From contig JAJEKV010000028.1 of assembly GCA_021234155.1 (NCBI GenBank), positions 10,246,134-10,310,133 of the forward strand: DNA of 64,000 nucleotides, read 5' to 3'. Below, in pieces: positions 1 through 12,040 of the stretch (position 1 is the first letter of the stretch; each line of letters starts with the position of its first letter). The stretch is from Isoetes taiwanensis (Eukaryota > Streptophyta > Lycopodiopsida > Isoetales > Isoetaceae). A program made the position numbers and the translations under genes. Below the pieces are notes generated by a model. That model searched no databases. It was not told the DNA's origin and saw nothing but the letters and a program-made list of their open reading frames with translations.

Positions 1-271
1 TCGTTCGGAATGGCGAAATTACCCCAGGGAGCAAGGTACAAGGTCGATTTTGCAAAAGAAAGAAACACTCACGCCCTCCACGACAGTATCCCGCATCCAC
101 ATCCTAGGCCAATTGACTACGAGTGTGATGGAAGTGAGCTACTTTGGCGCTTCTTGGAGGTCGGGTGGTCTTCTGGCCACGGAACTTGCCTGAGTCTATT
201 GGCAGAGCCAAATCGCGATTCCGGAGAGGGGAGGTCGCCCGTCCGGCCCCTGGGCCTTGGGGAGAAGAAAT

Positions 272-1143
272 TGGGGGCAAGCAGCTTCCTGGGAATTTTA
301 GGGTCCGTGCTCAAGGCCAACACCCCCACTCCACGCCAAGTCATGGCGCAAGGTCCCTACCGAATCCGACAAGGAGAGGGCCTCCAAAACGAAACCCCGT
401 GGGTTGCCGTGTTCTAGAAGGGTTTGCATTTTGGGGCCAAGACTTGGTCTGCTGCACTTGGAACTCGCCGAGAAGCTCGAGAATACTGAGCAAGGGGAAC
501 CGACGGAGCGGAGTTTGGGCCCCGTCCTCCTCCCGATGTGGCAAGTAGAAGTCGGGGACGCTTTTGCAGTGGCAAGACATTCATAAATTCGTAATTAATG
601 CATTGTACGAAAATAAATTCTGATTTTTTGCCACCGATTCCTAATTCATCTCCAAAGACACACTACGACCCAATTTTGAATTTTCTGGAGAAGGTCTAGG
701 TCAAAGGGTTAGCTAAGGTCAAAGGAATGGAGTTTGTGGGATCGTTGTACTTGGGGTTGACCTTGGCTGGCTGGACGTTATACTTGGTCTAAGATTGCAT
801 TGAGAATATAAGCATCATAACTATTAGAATGAAGATAAATGATTACAGAAAAGCATCATAACTACTAGAATGAAGGTAAATGATTACAGAAAAGCAAAAG
901 ACTACTGCGGGTTGGGGGTTTAGATTTGGTTGCTTGTGATGATGGTTGTGTTTCAGTATCAAGGCATATAGATAGAGAGAATGCCCTTGTTCAACGGACT
1001 GCTCCCTAAAGCTATTTGACATGGATGGCATAATTAACTTGTAATGAACTGAATTCGGGGAAAGCAGCTTCCGGGGGGATTTTAGGGTCCCCGCTCTGGC
1101 GTCAACACCCCTACTTCACGTCAAGACACGGCGCAAGGTCCCG
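272..1143. repeat. Direct repeat pair, about 86 bp, in GC-rich DNA
   Basis: A block at about 272-357 recurs at about 1056-1143 in the same orientation. Both contain the string GCAGCTTCC, then a GGGTCC stretch, a run of CAACACCCC, and a GGCGCAAGGTCCC end. Similarity is roughly 80 percent by eye. Overlapping open frames on both strands across 10-590 reflect GC-rich sequence without stops; none resembles a known protein. The pair could be the remains of transposon ends, but no coding sequence links them. Confidence 0.5.
811..897. repeat. Two-copy 41-bp tandem duplication
   Basis: The unit beginning AGCATCATAACTA is present at 811-851 and again at 852-892 with two or three mismatches. It lies in AT-rich, non-coding sequence. 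Further on, 1251-1350 holds short irregular repeats of a GAGGCTGAAAC / CTCAAACATG type. Confidence 0.7.
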
Positions 1144-1538
1144 GCCAAATAAGGGCATTCTAAAATCTGCCCTTAAAAAAAAATAGTTGGCCTACCCTTA
1201 TAAGTTGATCACTGGTCGGGGCAGCCCGTTGCGAGGCAACCGAGGCTGAAACGTGCCACCGAGGCTGAAACATGGTCAAACATGGCATGTGGCTCAAACA
1301 TGCTACCCCAGGCTAAAAAATGACAAGTGGCTCAAGCATGCCACCCCAGGCCCGTTAACATTTATAAGTAGTAGCAATAGAAGATTGGATGAATCCAGAA
1401 TGTGAATTTGACTGCATATATGGCTTCGACATGTCAAAATTAGCTTAGGGACAAATTTTCATGACTATCACATAAAAAAAGGGCACCCAAAAAATTAAAA
1501 AGTGCCAGACGTCGCTATAACAAAATACGTCACAGACA

Positions 1539-1614
1539 CGTCGCGTGCGACGTAAAACCGTATAATACGTTTTTTGAATTAACGTCGCATGCGACGTCGC
1601 GTCGCATGCGACGT
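1539..1614. repeat. Perfect 16-bp palindromes ACGTCGCATGCGACGT
   Basis: ACGTCGCATGCGACGT, a perfect inverted repeat, occurs at 1582-1597. A second copy, sharing 14 of its bases, follows at once to 1614, and a one-base variant (ACGTCGCGTGCGACGT) sits at 1539-1554. The same 16-mer recurs at 19687-19702 within a larger GACGTC/GCGTCGC-rich block. Clusters of short palindromes are typical of subterminal regions of plant DNA transposons, so these are probably ends of related elements. That identity is inference. Confidence 0.6.
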
Positions 1615-1814
1615 CTACAGCTAATAACAGACCCGCGGCTGGCTTTTCCAGGCCCGTTCCTAGGCTTCGACGTGGACGACTTTTTGGGCGATTTCTGGCG
1701 CTAAACAGGCTGCCCACTTGCAAGAACTATTTTTAAGGTTAGTACATTATGATTTTTAGATTGAATAGGTCTTTGGATTGAATAGGTCTTTGGATCGAAT
1801 AGGTCTTTTAGATT

Positions 1815-2200
1815 TCAAATTTTTTTTGTTTAATTTCCTCATTCTTCATTCTTTCTTCCTTATTTTTCTTCCTCATTCTTTCTTCCATGTTTCATTTCTT
1901 CCTCATTCTACCTCATTCTTTTCTCATTCTTCCTCATTCTTCCCATTCTTTTCTCCCATTCTTCCCATTCTCTCCTCCCATTCTTCCCTCCCATTCTTTC
2001 TTCCCCTGCCTCATTCTTTCTCATTCTTCCTATATTTCTTTCCTCATTCTTCCTCCCTAATTTTTTTCCTCATTTCTTTCTCATTCTTTCTCATTTCTTT
2101 TCTAATTCCCATGTTTTCTCATTTCCATTCTTTCTCATGCTTTCTCATTCCTCATTCTTTCCCCTCCCATTTCTCATTCCTCATTCCTCATTTCTCATGA
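1815..2200 (+). repeat. Pyrimidine-rich TTC/CATTCTTCC tract
   Basis: About 390 bp of almost pure pyrimidine on the plus strand, made of irregular CATTCTTCC and TTTCTCATT units. The open frame across it is an artefact of composition. A similar tract lies at 17620-18015. Both occur on scaffolding that also carries the GACGTCGC palindromes, so they may belong to one transposon family. Confidence 0.75.
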
Positions 2201-2667
2201 AGCATGAAAGGGTGATTGAATTTTTTTGTATATTGATGTAAAAATTTGAACTGGGTTAAAGTGTTTGTAATGTACATTTTGAATTTTACATGGAGTTGCC
2301 TATCATTAATAAAGGCGGTTGACGTACAATATTCTCCATAATTATACCAAATCCTCCCGAAATCTTGTACTAGCTTCTCTATCAATAAAATCTAAATATC
2401 TTGCTGCGAAAAAAAAAAAAAAAAACTTTGGCATTTTTTAAACTTTCCTCAATCGATCAAACATGGCTCCGGATTCTACCTCAATGAAAACTTGGCCCGA
2501 ATCGATTATAGCTGCTCCTAAATCGAATGCATTTCAAGAAACAAATGTATCTTGAAAAAATTGAAATCCCTTTCCTTCAAGCAGTAATACAAATCCCTTC
2601 AAGCGAAAAATACAAATCTGGTTAATAATCTGATTTTTGTGCGGATGTTGTATCCCCTTTCTGCAGA

Positions 2668-5066
2668 ATGGATCGATGTCTTAAAGCACCGGTTGAAGAA
2701 GAAACTATGGAAGAAGGATTGGACTCTCATGCAAGCACTTCGAGGTCGGTCAAGCATCGGGTTCAGATTTCAATCCTCCCGCTGATGAAGTTTCGGAAAG
2801 CACCACACAAGCGAGCAAAGAAAATCGAAACAGAGGGTTTGTAGGGGTGGATACGTGACAAAGCCAATTAGAAGAAATGTGAATGCTTCTGTAAATCTCA
2901 TAATGAATGAGGTATCTAATTTGACTCCAAAACAGCAAAATATATTTGCAAGAAGATTATTGCAGGACAAAAGATTGCAATTCCTATTTGAGCCAGGTCA
3001 TTGGAAGGCCTCAAGAGGCTATCGTGAAAACAGATCCGGTAAAGAATTTAAAGGATGACCTCCAAGACGCGTCAAAAATGCAAATAGCAATGACCGGACT
3101 TGCCGCAAAAGCATTCTCACTATCTATGGTGGTTGGAGAGGAAGGAGAATTACAGAAGACTTCACTAGCAAACTAAGTTGCTGAAAATACATCCTAAAAA
3201 ATATGAAACTAGCAAAGGAGAGAAGGAAGAGAATGTCACTAGGTGGAACAAATCAGGGCATTAGCGGTCGAAATCCAAGAACAAATAATGATAGATCGGG
3301 CTATGAAGGATATGGTTGCTCGGTTTTGTTTAGATAACTCAAAGGTTTCACCAAAAATTAGAGATGTCATGAAGAAGAGGACACAACCAATTCAATATAT
3401 TGACATTACAATGTGCACGAATTTAAATTTAGTCAGAATTGCATCTTGTTTTTCAAATAAAGATGTTTTTTTTTTTGAATGATGTAAAGTTTGTAGATTT
3501 CTTTACTTTTTTGGCGAATAAAGATGTCTTTTATTTTGTAACACTTGATGTAAAGTTTGTAAATGATTTCTTTACTTTTGAATGTAATGTAGATGCGATC
3601 TGCCCTAGTTGTTCTACATGGAAATGTCAAATTATTTCATGGCAACACATACATGTATATTTGTTTACATGTATATTCGGATGTATATTTGTTTACATGT
3701 ATATTCCGGATGTATTGTAGATGTAGGCGGAACTAAGAAGAAATTAGTGTGGAGATGTATTAATTGTCAAAAATTATGTGACTTCATAGTAAATGAAATA
3801 AAATTCATGTCGAAATGTACATGTATGTGTGGGAGTTTAGGGTCTTGAATATGTAAAAGATTTGTATGTAATGTAATGTAATGAGGTGACTAATTTTATT
3901 TCAATTTGTAATTTTACAGTCAATTATTCCGCAATTTTGTGGATCAAGATCCGTGAGGTTCGGATTGGGCTTAGGCAATTTGAATACTTAAAACCTTCTT
4001 GCATTAGAAAGCTAAAGGAAAGAAACACATGTTGTTGCGTGAAACATGAGCAATCGATCTGTACAAGCGTGCATTTAATTTGATGAGGTCAAGACTCCAT
4101 GAAAATTGTTCGTGCAATTGTGGTGTGTGCATCCCAAGCTCATCTTTGGAATATGTCAAGCCAAGGACAAGACATTTGATAATGTTAGCACATTTTGGAG
4201 GGCTATGGTATGTGACAGAGCAGCAGGCAACGAGTGGCATAAGCTACAATGTATCAAATCAGATTGTGGAAACTGTGGGAAACAATTAATTGAGTTATGT
4301 CCAAGAGAATACAAGGAGCAGATTGATCAAACGCTTGATTGGCAAGTCTATGGTTACGTTAATGAGCCCTCGAAGAAAGGAACTTCACGAAGACTAAAGC
4401 TAATTGACAAGAAAGGCAGCTCCAGTAATATGTTGGATAACATGTTTGATCATATGTCGAAGTTTGTATATCATAACTTTGTGGCACATTGGCAGAGCAA
4501 ACAATTCAAGGAATCCATGAAGAGTCTTCGATGATGATACCGTATTATCGGTTGTTGATTTCTGAGAATTATACTTTGAAGCCATTCAACGAGATTCAAG
4601 CACAACATTGGTACAATGAACAAATCAAAGATATTGGTCCACATCAACGATGTTCAAGGTACAGGGTAAAATGAGGAAATGTGTGCACTTCTTCATTTCA
4701 GATGACAAAACACATGATACTCACTTTGTACAAAAAGCATTCAAGATGCACCTCAATTGGCTGAAAGAAAATGGTGCTGGTCATATGAAATACCACTTAG
4801 TTTGGTCTGACGGGTGTGCAGCCCAATTCAAGTCGAGAAGAGCTTTCTATCATGTAACTAGGTATCATCAAGAGCATAAGATCAGAATGCACTGGAATTT
4901 CTTTGGCTCAGGACATGGGAAGGGCACACATGACGGAGAAGGAGCCATAGCCAAACTATGGCTCAAGGCAGAACAAAGAAAAAAGGATGGGAAAGTGATA
5001 AAAAATGCAGAAACTGCATGTGAGGTTCTTGAAGAGACTCCATTTTTTGTAAAGCTTTTTCATTAA
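2668..5066 (+). pseudogene. Transposase-like protein, SDG / HGKxxxDGEG family, frameshifted
   Basis: A candidate start ATG is at 2668, but the frame shifts repeatedly. Recognisable pieces in order are: a basic helical stretch with ARFCLDNSKVSPKIRDVMKK (3243-3400), a cysteine cluster KERNTCCCVKHEQS then ENCSCNCGVC (about 4010-4130), FSENYTLKPFNEIQAQHW (4557-4615), FFISDDKTHDTHF (4690-4730), VWSDGCAAQFKSR (4801-4840), and FFGSGHGKGTHDGEGA (4900-4947). The last 139 codons are open to the stop at 5064-5066. Conserved acidic residues (the D before FSENY, D of SDG, D of DGEG) spaced like an RNase H-fold nuclease suggest a transposase. I recall similar uncharacterised proteins scattered in animal and plant genomes but cannot name the family. 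AT-rich sequence at 3440-3900 with ATGTA-rich direct repeats may be an intron or insertion. A LINE sits 4 bp after the stop codon. Confidence 0.6.
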
Positions 5067-5070
5067 TGAC

Positions 5071-5084
5071 AGAACTCCTCTTCT
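5071..5084. repeat. Left target-site duplication of LINE A
   Basis: AGAACTCCTCTTCT here is identical to 12027-12040. The left copy abuts the plus-strand poly(T) (poly(A) tail of a minus-strand LINE). Confidence 0.85.
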
Positions 5085-5678
5085 TTTTTTTAATTGAAGG
5101 CTTAGTATTTGTATTAATTAAGATTTAGGTGTACATATCGACATATGTATATACATATGTTTACAAAAGGCAACCAGATTGGGTAGGGTTGGTTGTTTAG
5201 ACCCTTCAACATAAAACAGCAACAGAAAATTTTCAGGCCTATCATAAGCCTAAACCATCAAAAGTTTCCTTAAGTTATGAGATCAAAGTTCATATGACCG
5301 AATCCTGAGAGAGGTCATTCCAGAAATCTTCTTTTCTTGGGCTCATTCTCGGCATGGTCTTTTCTCCCCATTCCTTTGGTAGCCAATATGAATAGACAGA
5401 ATTGACATTTGCATAAGTGAGCTTTCCCCGGATTAAATCTTCCTTTTTTATCCTTAGCCTCGCATAGGATATGCCTTTTTGCATCATATGCCGTATTACA
5501 GGCACAGTTACATTGGCATAGTCCATCTTCATGAATTGTTGGAATCTCGACCCCAAACTGAGTAAGCCACAAACAAGATTAGAGTGAAGGTCGATTCTTC
5601 TCCCACTTCACTTCTTTACCAATATCGAATGTGTTACCCGAGAAATTCAAAGTAAAGTTAGAAACAGATAGGTAGAAT

Positions 5679-8600
5679 TCAACTATGAATATCAAAGATT
5701 TCCTCAATCCAATTAATATCATATTTGGTTTGCTCGATGATAGCCTGAGGCCAAATAATTTCCTCTTTGAAGATCAGGGAATTCCTCCCCTTCCACATTC
5801 TCCAAAGGAGAAGGTAGATACGCCAATTCGATGGGTTCTCTGGAAGAAAGAAATCAATGGAGCTCATAGTTTTAAGATCAGGCAAATCAAGCTCAATTTC
5901 AGCTAACTCCAGAGTCCATTCAGCCCATAAACAGTTCCTAAAGAGGTGATTCTCATCTTCCTGATCCTGCATACATCGAACACAGATGTTAGAATCCGCC
6001 ATATTCATTCTCCATCTCTTCATGTTTGTTGCCAGAGCCTTGTGCCAGAGTTGCCATATGAAGGCTTTGACTTTTGGATGGATCGGGCTCTTCCATAAAA
6101 ATATGAGATTCCTTTTGATTCTAAAAGGATCCGTGTTCCATTTTCTGTGGACTGTTATGGCTTGATCCTTATTAAGGAATTTATAGGCGATTTTAACCTT
6201 ATAACCCTTGTATCCGTTTATATGCCACAAGTCTTCCGAATGGTGCCACTGTCCATTATCAAGTCTCTGGATAATACTATTAAACAAGGTCTCAGACTCC
6301 TCCCCTAGATCACATAAAACCGAGCTATGATAGTCGAAACCATTAATAATATCCCTGATAAAAACAATTCCCCTGTTAGTCCATTGTTTAGTGAGGACAG
6401 GAAAATGAGAGGCCAAGCAAGTGTTGGGGTCATCAAGAATAAGAGATGGACTCCAGAAGATAGGCTGATCCTGAGAAAGGCCTTCCTTCCAAGTGTACAT
6501 TCCCTTGACTTTAAACCACGCCCTGATCCACTTCTTCAATATCAGAGGGGTGGAATTGGGGATGGAAAAAGGAAAGAAAATGCTAAAAGGGAAATGCATC
6601 TTAAGCCCTCTCCACCCGAAAGGATGGCATCTCCCAATGTAATGCCTAATCAGAGCTTTGACCGGATGATTAATCTGATCTGCATGTGCCCCAGAGAAAT
6701 ATTTTGCCGCCAAGGCAGCTTGCTTGCTTCTCAATATCAATAACTCCCAATCCACCCATGCTTTTGGTCTTACAAAGACTCGCTCATGGAGACCGAATCC
6801 AAAGATCTTCTCGTTAGTTCCACCTCGCAATGAATCTACCAATAATACTTTGCATTTTAGAGTAGACCTTTTTAGGGGCCATGATAATGGATGATTGATA
6901 TACCTGAGAAGAGGAAATGACAGAGTTTGCAAGAATAGCCCTACCATTCTTAGAGAGAAATTTGGAGTTGAGGGAGTCCACCTTCCTATAGAATTTATCC
7001 AAGAGATCCCCCCACGTATCACTCGCTTCACCCTAATAGCATAGGGGATCCCTGCAATTTTGGTTTTAGTGGTGGGAGAGAGGTACATACATCCAAGAGA
7101 TAAAGCTGCTTGCTCCCCTTGGTCCGGTCTCTTGAAATTAGCTTTGTCTTGGCCAAATTGATGTTACAACCTCGAGCATCTTCCAAAATCTTCAAGGATC
7201 TGGCTGTGTAGCTTGGATGGATTGATTGTCCGATTCATAAAAAGGAAAGTGTCGCCTGCAAAAAATGAACATTAAGAATATCCTCCATCTCTTGATTAGG
7301 GGAGTTTTAGCCCTTTGATCTCATTGAGATTCCTAAGCTTTTGAAAGTTACTTGTGCACCTTCCATGACAATTAGAAACAAGAAAGGTGCCGGGGGGCAA
7401 CCTTGCTTAACTCCTCTCTTTATGTCAAAGAAGGGACTGCCTCCCCGTTAATTAGGACAGCCGATCTTGAATTTTTCGAATAGCCATGAAAATTGAAATT
7501 ACCTCTTCCGAGAATCCCGGACTTAGGCAAAGATTCTTGCGAAATTTCCAACTTACCGTATCGAAGGCCTTGGTGATATCCAGTTTGAAGCCCTATGTTC
7601 TGCTTGGATTCCTTGGCCCAAATTTTATCCCCAAAGATGTTCTTTGCAACATTGTCCAAGATGTATCTCCCTTTCAAGTAGGCACTTTGAGTTTTACTTA
7701 TGATGTCATCAAGGATAGGCTTGATTCTAGCTGCAATTGAACCCGAAATGAGCTTATAGACCACATTGGAAAGTGAGATAGGTCTCAGAATCCGAAAAAG
7801 AAATAGGCATATCATTTTTAGGGATGAGAGCAATAAGGCTAGTATTGATCCCGCAGTCCAAACTTTTGGTTAGTAAGAACTCATTAGCAATGGAAACCAC
7901 AAAATTACCCAAAAGCCCCCATGCCTTCTTGAAGAATTCAGCGAGGAGCCCATCCGCCCGAGTCTTGCCATTCTCCATGTCATTGAGCACCTTAAAAATC
8001 TCATTATTGCTTGAAAGGTCTAGAAAGGCTATTATTCATATCATTAGACACTCGCCCTCGAATGTCAATGAAATTGTTAATATCCCGAGAGTTGGTGTCT
8101 CTAATGGTACCCATAATTCGACAAAATGTTCTTTAGCGTACCTCCTTAAGTTGATTGTCATCTTCAATGTTATTTCCCTCCCATAGGACACTATAAATGT
8201 GGTTCTTCTTAATCCTTCCTTTGGCCTTAATGAAAAAATACTTGGAGTTAGCCCTTTCATCTTCCATCAGCTCCTTGACTTTGGCTTTGATCTTCCATCC
8301 TTTAGCAATCTTAATTTCTTCCCTTTCGATTTGAATCTTAAGATCTTCTTTATTCTGGCCCTGGGTTGTCCCGTACTGATTTCTCAAATCCTGCAAGTGA
8401 AAAGTCTCTTTCTGGTAGATCTCCTTACCCCAAACTTTTAACCAGCCTTTTATGTTCTTGGCAGTCCTTACCCACCAATCCATCCATCCAATATCATTAC
8501 TGGGTTTGTCTTCCAGATCCATCACCTGAGCTAACTTGGTGAGGAAATCCTCCGATCCATCCAAGATTAGTGTTTAGCTTAAAGTAGGAGTTCCTCTTCC

Positions 8601-9337
8601 TTTGATTATTGTTGGCACTAATATTAATAAGTCGAGGGTAATGATCGAGATGGTGTAATTTGAAAGATTGAAACCCTAGAGTCTTTGCTCCATAAGGATT
8701 CACTAAGGTAGAACCTATCATGAAGACAAAGAAATAGGCTTGGACTCTATGATCATTCCAGCTATAGGAGTGGGGAACACTCTTGCCATTTTTAAGTGGT
8801 GGCCCGTAAGTAACGCCATCCACTTATCATTCTCCTCCCCACTAAGTGCCCCCTCGAATTAGCACTCCTCATGTACTCATGAGTAACCATATTGAAGTCT
8901 CCCCCAATAATAATCTCGTCATAAGGGATACTGTTCAAGCTATTATTTATAATATTCCAAAGCTGAGCCCTTTCAGCTGGCTGATGATAAGCATAAATGT
9001 TCACTAGAGCTATTCTAATATTACCTACATTACCATGTAAAATCTGCCACCTCTTGCTACCATCATGCATCATCTGAATATCACCTAGATTAATCCTGTT
9101 ATGCCAAGCAATGGAAATTCCAGCCGAAGAGTTATTAGCTTTGAGAGACCAGTGGTTAAAATTGGCAGGCAGAACCTCTCTTATCATATTATCTATGCTG
9201 TCATCATGAATCTTATGCTCTTGAAAGAAAATGAAATCTAAATTCATAGAAACAAGACAGACTTTCACTCTCCCCCTTTTCAGATTAGAGTTAATACCCT
9301 GCAAGTTCCAAGTAATACCCTTAAGATTTATATCCAT
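5679..9337 (-). pseudogene. LINE A ORF2: endonuclease, reverse transcriptase, zf-RVT
   Basis: Translation starts at 9337 with MDINLKGITWNLQGINS, an apurinic-endonuclease-like (EEP) domain, followed by FQEHKIHDDS and IIGGDFNMV. The reverse transcriptase is broken over several frames. SLIALIPKN and [14 protein letters not shown] are at 7990-7700 and [15 protein letters not shown] at about 7650. The catalytic YADD region between 7420 and 7088 is disrupted. The longest frame (5679-7088, 469 codons) covers the thumb region and the zf-RVT module (FLWKSPIHPKVKAFIWQLWH, then CVRCMQDQEDENHLFRNC), which is typical of plant L1-clade LINEs. No RNase H domain follows. The gene is clearly dead. Confidence 0.8.
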
Positions 9338-10550
9338 TTAACTGGGGGCTTAGTCTTTCTTGGGGATCTTCTTGGTGGCCCCATGATCTTATACCTTTCA
9401 TTTCCCTTTCCCTTCTTTTTTCTTCTTGAAACTAGGCTCCAATCCTCATGCTGAAATTGATCATGGTCGTCCTGATCAGAACTTTCAGAGTCCTCATTTC
9501 TGAATCTAGTGTTGGGGACTACCTGCCCACAGGTGCTGATAGAGGAAACAACAAAGTTAGCCGGATCAATACATATGAGAAGCTTGGGAGGGAATTGCAG
9601 AATTATTCTGCCCTCCTGATCAATCCCCTGAATAGGATTAGGGGTAGGTAAAGGAAGAGGGGTAGGAGGATTAGTAGGGTCTTGCTTAACCACAATTTCC
9701 TTGTTGCTATCACTACCTTCCCCTTTTTCCACTGCAACTTTGCTTTTGGGTCTCCAGACTTGATTCCCCTGGTCAGGGGTTTTGTCTTTTACTTTTTCTT
9801 TACCTTTATTCATAGGCTCCTTCTGGAAATTAGCCACAGGCTCTTTAGAATAGGATATTTCGAGGTCGATAATTTTAGAGCTGCTAATTTTACAAGGAAT
9901 CTTATCTACCCAGGGGGAGTGAATTTTCTTCTACGGATACAAACAAAATGGGTATTGGTTTGAGGGATAGAGATCTGGACGACTTCTCCTAATTTATTAG
10001 CAATGGCATTCAAGTGAGAAGTAGTCCAAAACCCAGGAGGAAGGTTATTACTGGAAATCCAAGTGGTAGTGGCAACTGTCGAAAAATCACCAGGGACATA
10101 ATTGGGGTCCCATTTCATCAGGTACACCATCATGCCCAGGACAGAATGAATTTTTCTGGAGAGGATATGGTTCACACTCCTCTCTTCCCTACAAATGATT
10201 TGGAAGGTTTTTTGATCCAATTTAAGAATGGATAAAATGGGGATAGCCTGAGATTTAGTTATCCAATACTTAACTTCCCCAATAGACGGGCATTTTTGAG
10301 GGAAGTGGATCAGAATACCATGCTTAGAGTTTCTAATAATAGCAGAATTATCATTAATAGCATCTAAATCAAGAAGATCTTTACTCCCTTCATTAAAATC
10401 AGTATTAGAATCAGAAGGATTTGAAAGCAATACATTCTTATAAGATTTACCGTTGGTCTTGTCGTACTTGCCCATAAGAGGAACCGAGGACTTCAGCATT
10501 TGATTGGATATTTTCGCTTCGTTCTTGTCCGTGTTCTTTCTTGAAAGCAT
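9328..10550 (-). pseudogene. LINE A ORF1 (gag-like, DUF4283-type)
   Basis: The open stretch 9906-10550 reads as a nucleic-acid-binding ORF1: HGILIHFPQKCPSIGE, LDQKTFQIICREE, then MKWDPNYVPGDFS and WISSNNLPPGFW, the pattern of the DUF4283 domain found in plant LINE and gag proteins. The frame continues after a break into 9328-9837, a lysine- and serine-rich tail (KSKVAVEKGEG, SRRKKKGKGNE). It ends just before the ATG of ORF2, as usual for plant LINEs. In intact elements the product packages LINE RNA. No CCHC knuckle is visible. Confidence 0.65.
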
Positions 10551-12026
10551 GTTACGCTTGGTGCACTCACACCCCTCTCCGCTTCAATCGGATGAAAATA
10601 ACCATTGCTGTCCTGTATCTCGCACTTTTTGGTCTCTTCAAGGGGGTACTGATATGCTATGTACTCCATTTCCGCATCCTTGAGAGTATCATTGGCGAAG
10701 GAAGGCATTCTGCTTTTGAATTCCCTCCTAAACTCTTCAATGACATGGTCATCTGCCTCTTCCCATATTTTGACTAATCTGAAGGATGCTTTGGATCTCC
10801 ATCCCAAATCCTCTAACTCTTCAGCCAGGCTTTTTGCTGCTTGCAGCATTTCCGTCATCGATCTCCTAAAAATCTGATTCCTAAGACTGCAACAATCCTC
10901 TTTGGAGTGACCTGTTTTAACTCTGATTAGCTGGTAGAGGAGGAGGTCCATTTCCTGTAATTTCTGAAGCATCTGCCATACAAGGTCTCTGTCACCGCCT
11001 TTCCCTCAAAGATACCGATTCTCCAGCTTTTGCATCTCCGGTCTACATACTATGATTTGGCCCTCTTTTGAATTCCCATACATACCGCAAGGCCCTCCTT
11101 TGTTCAAGCCATAATAATATCAAATGCTGCCTTAAAGCTCTTTCATTTTAACCCATGTTTGATCTTTCTTGTTTGTCCAAAGACAAAGATTTGGTCCCAG
11201 TATTTGATCACCAGAATGGGGTCCGTGTCCTTGTACTCATAAGGAATCCTGGCTGAAGAGGAGCTCCCTGCCTTCGGTTTCTCTGTAGTGGCCTTTGGCT
11301 TCATGGCGAGAAACAGGTCAAGACAGAAACAGAGGCGGATAGAAAGCGCGCTTAGGAGAAGGGTCTTCTCAGAACTCCCGCATTTGACTCCAGAGGAAAA
11401 GGACACCAAGGACAATACTAGAATTAAAAAATCCTAAAAAATCTAAGAACCTAGAGAAAGCCAAATGACGCCTTTTCACTAAAATTCTCTGAAACACCGC
11501 ACGGAATCCCAGACCTGACAGGGATTCTAATTAGCTACAGAAAACCTCCAAACCACTGTGTCAATATCTGGGATGGTTCTTGCTGGTTCCATATCAAAGA
11601 ACGTGGCCCAATGGTAAATTGGCTCAGCCCCAAAATCCACTGGACAGTTCATGAGAAAGAGGTTTCTTTCGAAATTGTTTCCCAGAAAAGGCTGTGAATT
11701 GTGTATGCGAACCCTTATGGATCCCTCCCTATCAAAGCACAGGATACACAGATAGAAGAAGTTAAAGCTGATTCTGCAAAAACCGACCCTGGATCTTGTT
11801 TCAAAAGCTAATCTGATCAAATTTTCAATTATCAACACCGAATCTTGGTGATTCCAAGGAATTTGGGGGAACCCCAACCCCTGGAGAACAGCCTCTAGCA
11901 AGGCCTCATCCATCAGGGCTGAAGGGTTCCTTGCAAATCCTCAGAGAGTTGGGTCGGTGCTGGTAGGCGCGAGCAGCCTCCGCCCCAACGTCCATCCTTG
12001 CTAGCCGCCTGCATTTCGTTTTCGAT
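10493..12026 (-). pseudogene. LINE A 5' region with extra open frames of unknown function
   Basis: Upstream of the DUF4283 part, three minus-strand frames stay open: 11527-11913 (ends AWRFSVAN-like, with FETRSRVGFCRISFNFFYL), 11143-11415 (RIPYEYKDTDPILVIKYWDQ) and 10493-10972 (a helical charged protein with AAKSLAEELEDLGWRSK). They resemble none of the standard LINE domains I know. They lie inside the target-site duplications and so travelled with the element. They could be an N-terminal extension of ORF1 interrupted by frameshifts, or a captured host fragment. Confidence 0.4.
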
Positions 12027-12040
12027 AGAACTCCTCTTCT
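12027..12040. repeat. Right target-site duplication of LINE A
   Basis: Exact second copy of AGAACTCCTCTTCT. It marks the 5' end of the minus-strand LINE. Confidence 0.85.

Larger units (their letters stand above)
5085..12026 (-). mobile_element. LINE A, about 6.9 kb non-LTR retrotransposon, decayed
   Basis: A minus-strand L1-type LINE bounded by a perfect 14-bp target-site duplication (5071-5084 and 12027-12040). Its 3' end is the poly(T) run at 5084-5091 on the plus strand, followed by a short conserved tail like those of two other LINEs at 39630 and 63175. In transcription order it carries an unusual 5' region (12.0-10.5 kb), an ORF1 with a DUF4283-like domain, and an ORF2 with endonuclease, reverse transcriptase and a zf-RVT/C-terminal region. 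Many stops and frameshifts show it is inactive, yet it appears not to be 5'-truncated. It landed just downstream of the transposase-like gene, so that locus was already present when it inserted. Confidence 0.85.

Noticed and set aside
10-590. Overlapping open frames in all directions
   Set aside because: GC-rich repeat sequence with no protein similarity I recognise; competing frames on both strands argue against any one being a gene.
1778-2200. 140-codon Phe/Ser-rich frame resembling a membrane protein
   Set aside because: It is the translation of a pyrimidine tract; hydrophobicity is a composition effect. The same applies to 17621-18107.
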